Below, in pieces: positions 40,984 to 54,039 of a stretch of 64,000 nucleotides of DNA (the first letter of the stretch is position 1; each line of letters opens with the position of its first letter). The notes under the pieces were generated by a model. The model saw only the letters and a program-made list of their open reading frames with translations. It was not told where the DNA came from and did not search any database. Source of the DNA: Sepiola atlantica (lineage: Eukaryota > Mollusca > Cephalopoda > Sepiida > Sepiolidae); contig OY744532.1 of NCBI GenBank assembly GCA_963556195.1, forward strand, positions 84,264,734-84,328,733. The letters are read 5' to 3'. The position numbers were made by a program, and so were the translations under genes.

Positions 40984-43050
40984 TTAATTTCTGCATGTCA
41001 GAAACGCCAGGAAAGCAGGTAGCGGGTAGGGAGTTCCAGAGTCCAGCAGCACGAGGAAATAAGTTTTTGGAGTAGAAAGCTCTTCAACATCTGGGGGCGT
41101 CCACAGTGTATGGATAGGATTTGGCAGATTGTCGGGTTGATTTAGTGAATTTACGTCGTGGGATTGCCAGAGCAGCAAGCTCATCAGAGTACAATCCATT
41201 GAAGTACTTGTAAAACAGGCACAAGGATGCAACATTGCGGCGATGGGAAAGGGGCTGGTGGATAGTGAAGGACCTATCAAGTTGACAACTCTTTTTTGGA
41301 CCTTGTCTAAGAGGGAGAGACTAGCGGATGATGCACCAGTCCAGATGTGGCAACAATAATCCATGCACTGGCGGATTGTGCCATTGTAAAGATATAGGAT
41401 GTCACGTGTGAGAAGTTTACTGGCACGGTAGAGAGAGCCCACCGGTAATGTGTTCACTGTATTCATTCCAATTCATGTTATCTGTGAAAGTTAGGCCGAT
41501 GAGTTTGGATGGTGCACTCTCAGGCAGGGTGGTATTTGGCATGCCAATCGGTGGTTGAAGAGGTTTCTTGTAGTTATTGAAGGAAAGTAGCTTTGTCTTT
41601 GCGGCATTAAAAGTTACCATCCATTTTTGACCCCTACAGACTGGAGGTCATTTTCTAAGGATTTAGCCATTGACTCAGATATGTGCGCGTCGGTTTTGCC
41701 CACATGACGAGAGTAGAGTGTGGTGTCGTCAGCAAATATATTTATCTCAGTCACAATTGCATCAGGGAAGTCATTTATGAAAATCAGGAACAGTAGATGG
41801 CCAAGAATAGATCTCTGGGGTACACCAGAATGTATGTAATGTTGCTTAGAAGAACCGCAATCGAATACAACCTGGATCTTTCTTTCTGTTAGGAAGGATT
41901 TTATTATGTTAAATATGTGTCCAGTAATACCCTATGAGTGCAGTTTTAAGAGAAGCCTTTCATGCCATACCTTGTCATAGGCCTTGGATATATCAAGCGC
42001 TATCGCTCTAGCTTCACCTTCCTTGTCCAGTGTATGATATATGCGTTCAGAGATAACCGTTAGAATATCTGCAGTAGATCGTGCTTGTCTGAATCTGTAT
42101 TGATGATCAGAAAGAAGTGTAGCATTAACTAGGTGCCTTGCTATCGCTATATTGATTAATGATTCACTGATGTTAGCAAAGATCAGGAGTAGACTGATTG
42201 GGCGGTAGTTTAGAGGAACAGTTCTATCTACAGAATTCTTTAAGACTGGTACCACAGAGACAATTTTCCAACACTTAGAGAAACATGATTCAGTAAATCA
42301 TTCATTGTATAGTTTGGATAGGACAGAGGCCAGCTCAGCAGAGCATTTCTTTATTACTATTACTGGTATACGATCAGGTCCACAGGCTTTGCAGGTGGCA
42401 AGGTTTTTTATTATGTCTCTCGCTTGAAACAGGGTGATGATTAAGTTTTCAAGGGTGGTTTCGGTCCGCAATGAGAATTTAGGGAGGGGGGAGTGTGCCG
42501 AGTCCAGAGTGGAGTAAAACGAAACGCTGGGCAAGTTGTTCAGCCTTATCAGTTGCCGTGCAAACAACATTATTGTGATTAGATAGTGGAGGAATTGTCG
42601 ATTGTCCCTTGTTCATCACACTATTGTAAATCACGAGTACCTAGTTTATGTGACTGTATACGTTTTTGTTATCTCTGTATACCTTCTCTTTGCTTCATCT
42701 ATCACTACTTTGCAATCATTTCTTGCCTCTACAAGTTTTTGTCTGTTCGCAGTTGACTTATGACGGCCGAATTTTCGGAATACCTTCTGCTTCGCAGCAA
42801 TAGAGCTTCACATTCTGGTGGTGAACCATTAAGGAGAGTGGGGTTGGCTGAAGAATTTTCGCGTTGGGACATCAGCATTTTTGCCTGGTTTTACCCATAC
42901 AGTTAGCTTATTTGCACACTGATCAGCGGGAGTTAGAAAGCTACACCTTATGGGGCGTCGCTGATATCATACTTGAGGGATTCAAAATTAGCCTGGTCAT
43001 AGTTTCTCGTCGTTTTAAGCAACGGCTCTTCAGTTTTGGGACGAGTTTTT
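40984..43050 (-). pseudogene. CR1/Jockey-like LINE relic (RT), 5'-truncated
   Basis: Minus-strand reverse transcriptase in several frames. The linker before the RT is readable at about 42980-42700 (LLKTTRNYDQANFESLKYDISDAP; KVFRKFGRHKS). 42298-42570 gives KNLATCKACGPDRIPVIVIKKC (palm start). 41932-42255 gives NYRPISLL, QYRFRQARSTADILT and IALDISKAYDKVWH. About 41660-41930 gives GHIFNIIKSFLTERK, GVPQRSILGHLLF and the active-site box FADDTTLYS. 40984-41620 gives VTFNAAKTKLLSFN and the tail ILYLYNGTIRQCMDYCCHIWTGA. Frameshifts and stops separate these pieces. No endonuclease domain was recognised upstream. The family is distinct from LINE copies A-C. Confidence 0.82.
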
Positions 43051-43059
43051 AATGGGGTA

Positions 43060-45170
43060 TTATCATTACCACAACCTAGTCAGAGTTACAGTAGCCTCAG
43101 GTAGTGAGGTCGAAGTTAGGCTTGCTTGTCCGCCCGATTTGGAAGGTGGGTCAAAAACGTGACAGCCTGTGAGAGTTTTCGCTTTCTCTTCAATCTGTTT
43201 ATCCTCTGAGTCCTGCCCAATCTTCATTTTTTCTTTGTCTGACAAAAGGTTACACGTATATCTATGTATAAATACTGGAGCACCCTTGACCAGTTGTGTC
43301 ACACTTACTATCACTATGTATTCTACTTTGATTTTATTCGAAAATTAATAGAAGTGTGACATATATTTAGACAGTCTTTTTGCATAACTACAAAAGATAT
43401 CTTACTTATTTTTTTTAATTTTCTGCATTATCATTAAATAAAACCACTATCATACATTCTTCTTCTTCTACATAGTAACTTCTATATTTTTGCATGCAAT
43501 TTAGACACATGTTTGCGGTGTATAGACACGCATGTGTGAATTAGATGACGCCACTTTTAAAGAAAGATCACACTTTCTCTAAATGCCATCATTGTTATAA
43601 AATGAATATTAAGAAGGTGTTGAATCAACACAAGTAAACGAGCAGTAAAAATACATAGATAGCAAAGAGAGAGAGAGAGATGGACGACTTTTCCAATTAA
43701 TTATACATCACGACTAATTAAAACAATTCAATTAGTTTTCAAACATAACCTAATCTTAGCTTTAAGATACATTTTAGTGTGCTTTTGCCTTATTAGCGTA
43801 TATAGGACAAACAAGTTGTCGAACAAACGTTGATACAATAACAGGTCACCTCATATGAATTCTAATATGCAAAAATGTTTGTACACATGTTCATGAAAGC
43901 GAGAAGATATCACAGTTCATTTCCTGATTAGGATAACCTAACTAAAAATAGACATAAACTCGTGTCTTTATCTTTTTTTGTATAGACGTTTAGCTAGGAG
44001 CAACGTGTAGTGGCTTTTCTGGTTGTGCACGTAATCGTTTCTATTCTAAGTTAGGGGGCCTTCTGAACTGGCGTATTTTTTGTTATTGTTTCAATCCTTA
44101 GTGTCCCTTTCTGAGGAGCTGTATTTTATTTACATAAAATAAAACGGAGCCTGTGTCTAACAAAACTCTTTTGAGGAGGCAAGTAAATAGTGACTTTAAA
44201 AGAATCCTTTTTATTTCTTACTTTAAACATTCGTCTGTATTTTTACCATTTCTTTTATTTTGACAAGTTTATTCGACTGCATTGCGATATTTGGTATTAT
44301 TATTTAAGAATAACTTTGTTCGAATTGTCGATTTATAGGCTTTAGTACACCGCCGCTGAATTTAAGCATCCTTTAGAGTGTCTTTTTAGCTTGTTTTTAA
44401 TTATCCTATAAAAATAGTGAATTATAATTGAGTCTGACAGTTTTTTTAAAAGTCACTATCAGTTATTGTCTCAAATATATCAAAATAATGTTAGTAACAC
44501 ACACTGATCGGTCTTTGCTGATCAGTTGAGCTTAAACGAGAGACTGGCGTCCAGATTATATTTATGTGAGTGGCTGACATAGTTTGTCAGTTCGTGTTTT
44601 AGTAGAGTAGTCCGACAACAGAGTAAGCGAGAAACAACAAAACAAACAATTGGTAAAAGTCCAAGGTCGATTTTTATCTACCTCAGAGGAATTAACACAA
44701 TATAGTGTAACGCAGGCACTAGTTGTTGTTATGTGAAGAATTTCGAAGTTTGAATTTTGTGAAAGAATAGTTATAGAGACGATGAGGAGATAATTCGACT
44801 TTGTTAGTTTTCGAAAATACAGTTATATAGCTTTTAAAACATTAATTTCAATTTAGTAGTGTGATCAGGAAAGTAATATAGGTGTTGGAAAGAACAACAC
44901 ATGCAACAAAATAGTGATTTAGGTGTTGAGTAGAAATTTGCTTTTAGTACTTTGTGAATGTGTGTATTTTGTAATAGAGGCGTACAGAAGAATTTTGGTT
45001 TTATTTTATTGATTCTCGTAAAAGACGGATATTTGGCCGTTGAAAAGAACTTCTCATTTAGTATTGCGGTAAAAGACATGTATATAGGTGCAGAAAAAGA
45101 GCATCGCATATAAAAGAATGTGAAATAAGAGTTATATAAGTGTTGAGTATAAATGTACGTTAAGTATTAA
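43060..45170. other. Unassigned region; weak second U2-like head
   Basis: At 43987-44020 TTTAGCTAGGAGCAACGTGTAGTGGCTTTTCTGG (two pieces) resembles the U2-like head at 37.7 kb with several mismatches. Otherwise AT-rich with no gene recognised. Confidence 0.35.
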
Positions 45171-45190
45171 TAGTAGTAACTAGCGGAACC

Positions 45191-45205
45191 CGTGTAAATT
45201 ACACG
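45191..45205 (-). terminator. Helitron 3' terminal hairpin
   Basis: Perfect palindrome seven bases before the terminal CTAG. In Helitrons this hairpin marks the end of rolling-circle transfer. The same terminus occurs at 53677-53701 on the other strand. Confidence 0.82.
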
Positions 45206-45319
45206 AAATGATGTTTTCAGTACTAATTATCTTGTTCCTAACCTATACATGTTTGAATAGAATATGATAAGATTTGACTTATATATTACTTTAAAAAAAT
45301 GAACAATACATGAAGCAAT

Positions 45320-47152
45320 TTACAAAACTTCTTTATATACAATATTTCTAGTGAAAGTAATTCCTTTTCTCTGGCCATGAGTAGAATTATTCTGAGGACA
45401 AATTTTCACTCTTACACTGTTCATAGACCTTGCTCTTGAGAAGGCTACATAAAGTTGTCCATGAGTAAAGCAAGGTTGTGGTAGGTAGATCCCAACCTTA
45501 TCGAAAGTTTGTCCTTGAGCTTTATTAATGGTCATTGAATATGATAGGCGGATGGGAAATTGATTCCTGTGCAAAACAAATGGAATATTTGCGTCACTGG
45601 GACTAAGTTTAATTCTTGGAATTAAAAATCGCTCCTGAGCATGAGATCCACTTATGATTGAAGCTAAAATACTGTGGTTATGAAGCTCCAATACTTCTAA
45701 ACGCGTTCCATTGCATAGTCCTTGCGTTATTGACAGGTTTCGAAGCAGCATAATAATAGATCCAACTTTAAGATTGAGACGATGAGGAGGCATTCCCGAA
45801 GGCGTAAGTGAATTTATGAATTCCATTGGATAATTATTGGCTTCCATTTCATTGTCTGATGATACTGAATCTATACTTAGATATGTTTTGCTCTCAGTTG
45901 ATAGTATACTTAGAATATCTTCATTAATATCCAAGCAATCTGCATTTTCTGGTGACAAAATAACTCTACTTTTCATTTCGTCTTGGGTGCAATTATCGAA
46001 TATGTCTGATACTGAAGAGTCATTGCATACACATTGTTCTGGGATATCGATAGTATCATCAGAAACGTTATCAAGTGAACTCTCCACGCGACCATTTCCG
46101 ATTTGTAAGAGCCATTGTGAGAAAACTTGTTCGTTGTCATTAGTCCTCATATTCTGAGAGAGTTTAAGTTGATGAAAACTGTGCCACATTGGAGACTTCT
46201 TTAGACATACATCCAATACTGCAGCAGGTGGAGCTCTAGGAACCACAGGCAGAACTTGCCTGAAGTCTCCTCCTAATATGAAGACTTTACCACCAAATAT
46301 GCTATTATTATTCATAATATCTTGTAAACAATTATCAATGGCATTTAATGCATATCGAGGGATCATCGACGCCTCATCAATAATGAAGAGCTTCACCTGC
46401 CTGAGAATATTTGCTTGGTCAGAATTAGGCGGAATATTGCAGGTAATTGTCTCAGTGAAAGGAACAGGAAGTTTGAAGATACTGTGAAATGTTTTTCCAT
46501 TTTTCAATAATGTCGCTGCAATACCTGTCCAAGCAGAAGTACTAACAGCCACATTTTGAGCCACCAGGTAATCATGAATCATGTTGAATAGAAAAGTTTT
46601 GCCAGAACCGTCAGGTGCATCCAAGTAAAACAGTCGATGGTTAGTCTCCAATCCTCTATCTAGTTCACTAACAGCGTTAATGACACTATTAAATACACCT
46701 CTTTGCTCAGTATTTAGTATTTCAGGATTAACTTCTTGAATTTCTTCCATATGTTGAATGGCAGGAGGCTCACTGATTGGTTCTGGTAGACCAAGCATCG
46801 CACAATTCATGCCGGTTTCATTCAAAATCATGTTTATGTGATGCAGAGCGATATTCTCTACAACATTATCATCATATTGGCGTAAAAGGTCCTCTATCAT
46901 AAGGTGTTTGTTATCATTCCATAATTGTAAGGCATTTTGTGGTGTATTGTATAAACAAATCATTGCAAACATGTTAAGAAGCTGTCGTGGCATTTGATAT
47001 ATAGCTGCCTCACTTAAAGCCATTTCTAGTTTGTTGTCATCTTCAAGCAGTTGCAATCTAATACAGGCATCCTTAAAGGTCGGCAATTGTTCACCTCCTA
47101 CAGTTTTCAGGTTATTAAAAGAAGTTGCACCTGGTATATGTAGAAGAAGCAT
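45320..47152 (-). pseudogene. Helitron helicase domain (PIF1-like)
   Basis: 610 codons open on the minus strand. Walker A DGSGKTFLFN is at about residues 181-190; Walker B FIIDEASM follows, then GGDFRQVLPVVP and LSQNMR. Near the end are the PIF1/RecD signature MTINKAQGQTFDKVGIYL and LYVAFSRARS. The first 150 residues correspond to the Rep-helicase connector. PIF1-type helicases unwind 5' to 3', and in Helitrons the helicase is fused to Rep. Here it lies in a different frame from Rep, 16 bases away, so an indel has split one long RepHel protein. The Met at 47152 is internal, not a true start. Confidence 0.9.
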
Positions 47153-47168
47153 CCTTAAATGAAATTTC

Positions 47169-48383
47169 TCAGCATTTCGAGTACATTCTCGTTACAATCT
47201 GGCGGTGACGTTGTCTTCTGGTCCAAGTGTTGCTTTGCTTATTAAATACATAATATTCAGGAATATCAATATAAAGGTGGGCTCTTGCATCCACGTCACT
47301 TTGGTTAAGTTTGTACCATGCAGTTAATTGCGTGTCTCGTCCTTCTGCGCGGGCAGCAGCTTGTCCTTGTTCACCCGGCCTATAATAAACGTGTTGCTGG
47401 TCAGGTAAATGGAGGGCGAGTCGGTAAACTATGTGTGACTGTCCATGCATTTTGTATTCTGACAAACGCCAAAATGCTTCAGGCGGAGATACGTATCTAC
47501 ACGAAATATATTGCTTAATTTCATTATATTCATTTGCATTAGTTTCATTGTTATTCATATTTATTTCCATCATTGCGCAATCATGTCCTTTATAGACATA
47601 TTTGAAAAGATATTTCACACTTTTTACTGAGATACACACCTCTACATTAATGTGAGCACCATATTTTCTGAGTAAATACTTATTATATGGTACTACAAAA
47701 CTGCAGTCAACCTCATGGACACCCACTCTAACAGAATCTCCATTATTTCTGCGTCTGTAAAGAGGATATCCAGAAACATTTGTAATAGTCTCCTCCTGAT
47801 ATGACATTGGAAATTTCTTCTGACACTCTCCCTCTACCATACAGATTGAATTTGGATTAAATGTACCACAGGGTCCATGAATCATGAGTGCTTTCACTAA
47901 TTCTCTCAATTCTGGATCATGTTCTGATGGTAATTCAGCTGAAACAATATTATCAATTTGTTCCCTAGTTCTGATTTTATATTCTTCTTGCAGCATGATT
48001 AGCATGTGGCAATGCGGGAGACCTCTTTTCTGAAATTCAATTACATGTATCGCAGCAATAGGTACCCCAAGTACATGTCTGTCCTTTATGTCAATCATTA
48101 AATCATTAAGATGTTGTTTGAAAACTCGTGTCAATAAATCTGGTCTGTTCTGTGCTGTTTCATGAGGCTGTAAGTTTTCAGTTACTTCTCGACATTTTGG
48201 ATTGCAAGTATATGTTATAAATAAATCAGGCCTTCCATACTTGCAAACTATTGCCATTGCATCTTGGTAGCATTGTTGCATATTTCGTGGGCTCCCTGTG
48301 AAGGATGATGGCAAAATGACAGGTACTCCAGGATCTTCATTTTCTTTATTTCTTGCAAGGTGATCCATCAAACCTGAATACAT
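47169..48383 (-). pseudogene. Helitron Rep (HUH endonuclease) domain
   Basis: 404 codons matching the Helitron-like N domain: LFITYTCNPKCREV, then the HUH motif in KRGLPHCHMLIML, the segment YLLRKYGAHINVEVC, and the tyrosine motif YLFKYVYKGHD (YxxxYxxKG). Rep nicks and covalently joins a DNA strand through its tyrosines. The frame continues that of the helicase only after a shift, and it is separated from the upstream 92-codon piece by another. The catalytic residues are still present. Confidence 0.9.
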
Positions 48384-48391
48384 TGCAACTC

Positions 48392-48667
48392 TTAGTTGTG
48401 CTTGATTTTCTCAATGAATTTCAAACGACAACCTTCTACTTTAACGTAAGCATCGACTATATATTGTTGAAATAGTTTTCCACCACTGTGTATTGGACTG
48501 AAGTCACGTCTTATAGATAGACGATATGCATAAAATTCCTGCATAGTCCCCTTGTTACGAACTCTAGTTTGCCTATTTGCTACATGAGGAATGTTTTTAT
48601 GCCATCCAAATTCACCATGAGGAAAGAAAAAAACGCCAAAATGAAAAACAAAAGTTTTAAGCAACAC
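48392..48667 (-). pseudogene. Helitron Rep N-terminal fragment
   Basis: Reads FFFPHGEFGWH, FYAYRLSIRRDFSPIHSGGKLFQQYIVDAYVKVEGCRLKFI, the segment that precedes the Helitron-like N domain in RepHel proteins. It lies in another frame from the following Rep piece. No further upstream coding sequence or zinc finger was recognised. Confidence 0.85.
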
Positions 48668-48690
48668 AAAAAGTAGTTTTTAACCAGGTG

Positions 48691-50495
<1,805 letters not shown>

Positions 50496-50719
50496 CCATT
50501 CGCATACCGGTGTCTTTTCGTTTAAGATTCATCAGTGTCGTTAGGTTCTAGTAGTCTATCTATGCCGTGATTCCAAATCACAATGATATCGTAATTATTA
50601 CATTCCAAGTCATTAGTAACCTAATTGTATCATATTCATATCATGAAAAGCTATTGCTTTTTTAAGCTACGTTGCACCCTTTATTTAACCTACCTGATTC
50701 CTACAACTAAAATTAGGTT

Positions 50720-50721
<2 letters not shown>

Positions 50722-50789
<68 letters not shown>
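50722..50789. repeat. (TA)n microsatellite
   Basis: TA run directly adjoining the 3' end of the 5S-derived SINE. Confidence 0.98.
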
Positions 50790-50793
<4 letters not shown>

Positions 50794-51058
50794 CACTCTT
50801 CCGTCGATTTCGACGTATGAGTGCCCCGCAAGGGGCTTCCCGCGCGTGTATTTTGTGTAATTGCAAGGGTTGCGCAATCTCTAACAACCACTCTCCTTAG
50901 TAGGCATTGCTTGATTCCAATGGCAAGTAATAATACAAGACGACTGGAAACAATGCCGAGATTAGCAGAGAGCACATACAGCAGTATTCCCAAATGGTCA
51001 CCCATTTAGTACTGACCAGGCTCGACGCCGCATAACTTCGGTGATCTACATGATTGTG
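50790..51058 (-). repeat. 5S rRNA-derived SINE
   Basis: On the minus strand the first 75 bases or so match the 3' two thirds of 5S rRNA: TGTAGATCACCGAAGTTATG, CGTCGAGCCTGGTCAGTACT and ATGGGTGACC...TTGGGAATAC. This segment holds the internal pol III control region of 5S genes (A box, intermediate element and C box). A body of about 190 bp follows, unrelated to 5S, ending CGAAATCGACGGAAGAGTGC before a (TA)n array. A 5S head with a foreign body is the definition of a 5S-type (SINE3) SINE. The 5' third of 5S is missing. (TA)n arrays lie on both sides. Confidence 0.8.

Positions 51059-51124
<66 letters not shown>
51059..51124. repeat. (TA)n microsatellite
   Basis: TA run directly adjoining the 5' end of the 5S-derived SINE. 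Confidence 0.98.
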
Positions 51125-51129
<5 letters not shown>

Positions 51130-51433
51130 TCATGTCTATTAATACAAACAAGTAAATGATGAGAATAAAGAGTGTTCCAAAACCAGCACCTGTTAAGATA
51201 TTCATTGTTCAAATCAAGAGGTTTTAAATAAGTAATTGTATTATTCATTCCTTAAACCATGGCGTTTCAAGGAATGATAGTTTATCGCCAGAGAGGAGTA
51301 GAAAAAATTAGTGTTTTTTTCTTGTACCAACTTATCTGTCATCTATAAGATATCATTTTTTTTAAATCAATGGCTTAAAGAAGGAATAATACACTTTCCC
51401 TTATTGAAAACCCTGGTGTTATACAATTAATGA

Positions 51434-51436
<3 letters not shown>

Positions 51437-51515
<79 letters not shown>
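51437..51515. repeat. (TA)n microsatellite
   Basis: TA run followed by a GATAGATAGA tract. Confidence 0.98.
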
Positions 51516-51519
<4 letters not shown>

Positions 51520-51673
51520 ATAGATAGAGATAGATGTATATATATTCTATTTTGCACAGTTGTTATTCTCATCATTTACTTGTTAATGAAATTGCTCTAT
51601 CTCGTATATCGACTATCAACTCTTCATGGTGTGTTTTTCTTTAAATATATACATTGTATATTTATTCTCCTTT

Positions 51674-51676
<3 letters not shown>

Positions 51677-51727
<51 letters not shown>
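51677..51727. repeat. (TA)n with (TG)n tail
   Basis: TA run passing into GTGTGTGTGTCTGTGTGTG. It is followed by GACACCGAGCAACGCCGGGT, a GC-rich phrase that looks like the remnant of a dispersed repeat end. Confidence 0.95.
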
Positions 51728-51739
<12 letters not shown>

Positions 51740-52689
51740 CTGTGTGTGTGTGGGTGTTTATGACACCGAGCAACGCCGGGTGGCCCGTCTTCGCATGTTT
51801 TCCTTGACTTTCCAATGTGAACTGAGCCTGATACCATAACTGTTCTACAACTGTTAACTATGAAATCTCATTGATTCTTTAAACATGGTAATACCAATGA
51901 AGTTTTTATGCTCTGCACACATCGCTTTACACTGTCTTGAGAGTGTCTTACTCTAGGGTCATCAGATCGAACCCTGTCTTTAAGACTCGCATTACATATA
52001 CATCATATAATTCTTATATCGGTTCAATCCATGCAACGCATCACCAAAATTCTAACTGGCCCACTTTCACACCATATATCATCATACTGCATAATCATGT
52101 CTGGTATACTTTTTTGTTTGACAGTTTGAACGCTCTGCTGGTTAGTAATGACAGAAGTTCTTTGAACTTACTCCATCCACTCCTAACTCTTTTACATACA
52201 GTAGCACATCTCCTCACTGTGTTTAAGAATAATACGTTGGTTTTCTCTTAGCCGGCTTATATGAAAAGAAATACCTATAATTATTATATGTGTTTCGTGT
52301 TTTATGGAAGGCAAAGTTGTAACATTTAACGACAAGTGATAAATAAACAAAACAAAAGAACGGATATTTCCTTTTATTTTTAATACTATTCTCATTTCAA
52401 CGTTTTTAAGCAACAAAGTGTTTTTTTTGTTACACTTGTTTGTTTTAATTCTGTTGTTTTTTTCATTTGTTGTTGTTGTCTTGTTCATGTTTCTTCGTCT
52501 TGTATCAAGACGCGAAATTATTTTTTTCATTGCTGATAATTTTTTTCTTTCCCGCATTTTCTGAAAGCAAAAATATTACATTTTTTTCCTATTATTATTA
52601 TATTCTTTTAGATTACATTTTGTTTGTTTTTGCGTAGCAGGCTAGGAAATTTTTTTTTTCTAATACAAGTTTCATAATTTTTTTTCTTA
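51728..52689. other. Unassigned region
   Basis: No gene or named element recognised. Right part is T-rich. Confidence 0.45.
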
Positions 52690-52860
52690 CCTGAAACGAA
52701 AACATGAAATCAAATCACGTTTCGTCTTCTAATCTCAATTCTTTTATCGGACGAGACGTGTTATAGATTTTAACGAATGCGTCAAGTTAATTTTTAACAC
52801 AGTAACCTCGTGATACTTTTTCCAAAACTGGATTAAACGCATTTTTCTTCCAAAAAATAG
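52690..52860 (+). repeat. Dispersed repeat, copy 1
   Basis: Shares a succession of phrases with 57948-58110: ATGAAATCAAATC, ATCTCAATT, GACGTGTTATAGATTTT, TTAACACnGTAAC and GTGATACnTTTT. Both copies are followed within 100 bp by CT-rich sequence. Confidence 0.75.
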
Positions 52861-52909
52861 TGTTCGCTACGCTTAGTTATACTCTGAATAACTCCCTCCC
52901 TTACTTTCT

Positions 52910-52911
<2 letters not shown>

Positions 52912-52978
<67 letters not shown>

Positions 52979-52990
52979 ATCTATCTATAT
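52912..52990. repeat. (CT)n microsatellite
   Basis: Long CT run with ATCT interruptions, CT-rich to about 53100. Confidence 0.96.
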
Positions 52991-53239
52991 TTCGCTATAT
53001 CTATCTTTCTATCTATTTCTCTTTTCGGTATCTCCCCTCCCTCTCTCTATTTCTATTCATCCCGCCCTTCTCACTTTTCTCTTCATCTCTCTGCGTGTCC
53101 GTATGATATTCTCCTTCCCTTTCTTTTCCATCCAGTACTATTCTCTCTAACACCCTGCTTAACCAACTACTGACAAGCTGCTAAGTTTTACTCACCAAAA
53201 TATGCGCTGCTGTATCTCGTCTTCTCTCTCCATTATTCA

Positions 53240-53701
53240 TCTATATATTAATACGATAGCGTGTGTGTTTGTGTGTCACGCTTACATCAAAAGCTCTGCG
53301 CATGCGGTCGGCATCTAGATTAGCAAAAGCATTCACGTCACCTAATTTTCGTAATATTTTCAACGGTTTGCGACGTAGAATTTTATATCGGTTTTTGTAC
53401 GTCGGCCCGACTGGTTTATAGTTCGATCACAACCAAACTCTAAGATTTTTTTTCTACATTGAGGGGGGGGGGGGTAAGGAGAGGACGACCGGGGAGACAC
53501 ATATTAATATGATAGTGTATGTGTTATTTTTTTGTGTCGCGCTTACACCAAAAGCAACGACCTTCATAATATGTGTATGCTACTCATGAATTGTTGCCAA
53601 ATTCAATGTAATCTAAAGCATTTACAAAGTAATGTATAGGTTAGGAACAATAGGATTAGTATTGAAAACATCATTTCGTGTAATTTACACGGCCCCGCTA
53701 G
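53240..53701 (+). mobile_element. Short non-autonomous Helitron
   Basis: The 3' end (about 53628-53701) matches the terminus of the 45.2-kb Helitron in reverse orientation: TATAGGTTAGGAACAA, GAAAACATCATTTCGTG, palindrome CGTGTAATTTACACG (53677-53691), then CTAG (53698-53701). The base after CTAG is C, not the usual T. A candidate 5' end, TCTATATATTAATACGATAG, lies at 53240. A second, diverged copy of this 5' module occurs at about 53500 (ATATTAATATGATAGTG...TCGCGCTTACACCAAAAGC), so the element may be a nested or internally duplicated one. No coding sequence, hence dependent on an autonomous partner. Confidence 0.65.
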
Positions 53702-53743
53702 CTTCTATTATTCCAACCATACTTTCTCTCTCTAGCTCAATCA

Positions 53744-53744
<1 letters not shown>

Positions 53745-53801
<57 letters not shown>
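53745..53801. repeat. (CT)n microsatellite
   Basis: CT run with one ATCT interruption. Confidence 0.96.
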
Positions 53802-53803
<2 letters not shown>

Positions 53804-54039
53804 CTATGCTGCCCAGTTTTATTTTCAGTGAAACTATACCTACCGTATACTCTCTACTATATCTATTTGATTCGTTCCATGCATCAAACTCACGCTACCT
53901 GTCTCTAACGTCTTCTTTTCATTCCTTTATTATCATTTTCTCTTATTATTTATGTGTGTAATACGCTCACCTAGTCGATCTCTCTGTTTCTCTCGTTCTT
54001 TTTAGTTCAGTTTTACTTATTGTAGCACCCTGCATATAC

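Larger units (their letters stand above)
45180..48690 (-). mobile_element. Autonomous Helitron, degenerate
   Basis: Rolling-circle transposon read right to left, with Rep (HUH) then PIF1-type helicase. The 3' terminus is well defined: a 15-base palindrome CGTGTAAATTACACG (45191-45205), seven bases, then CTAG (45180-45183), with T as the next minus-strand base, as expected for Helitrons (CTRR before a host T). The 5' end was not found; 48690 is only where Rep homology stops. At least two frame breaks in the coding part show it is inactive. Confidence 0.88.

Noticed and set aside
50500..50545. Third hammerhead-like motif on minus strand (CTGATGAATCTT...AAGAC)
   Set aside because: The required GAAA after stem II is missing (reads CACC), so only chance or a very decayed copy.
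51755..51790. Helitron 3' end at CACCGAGCAACGCCGGGT
   Set aside because: GC-rich phrase resembles a repeat end but no clear hairpin plus CTRR terminus was found.
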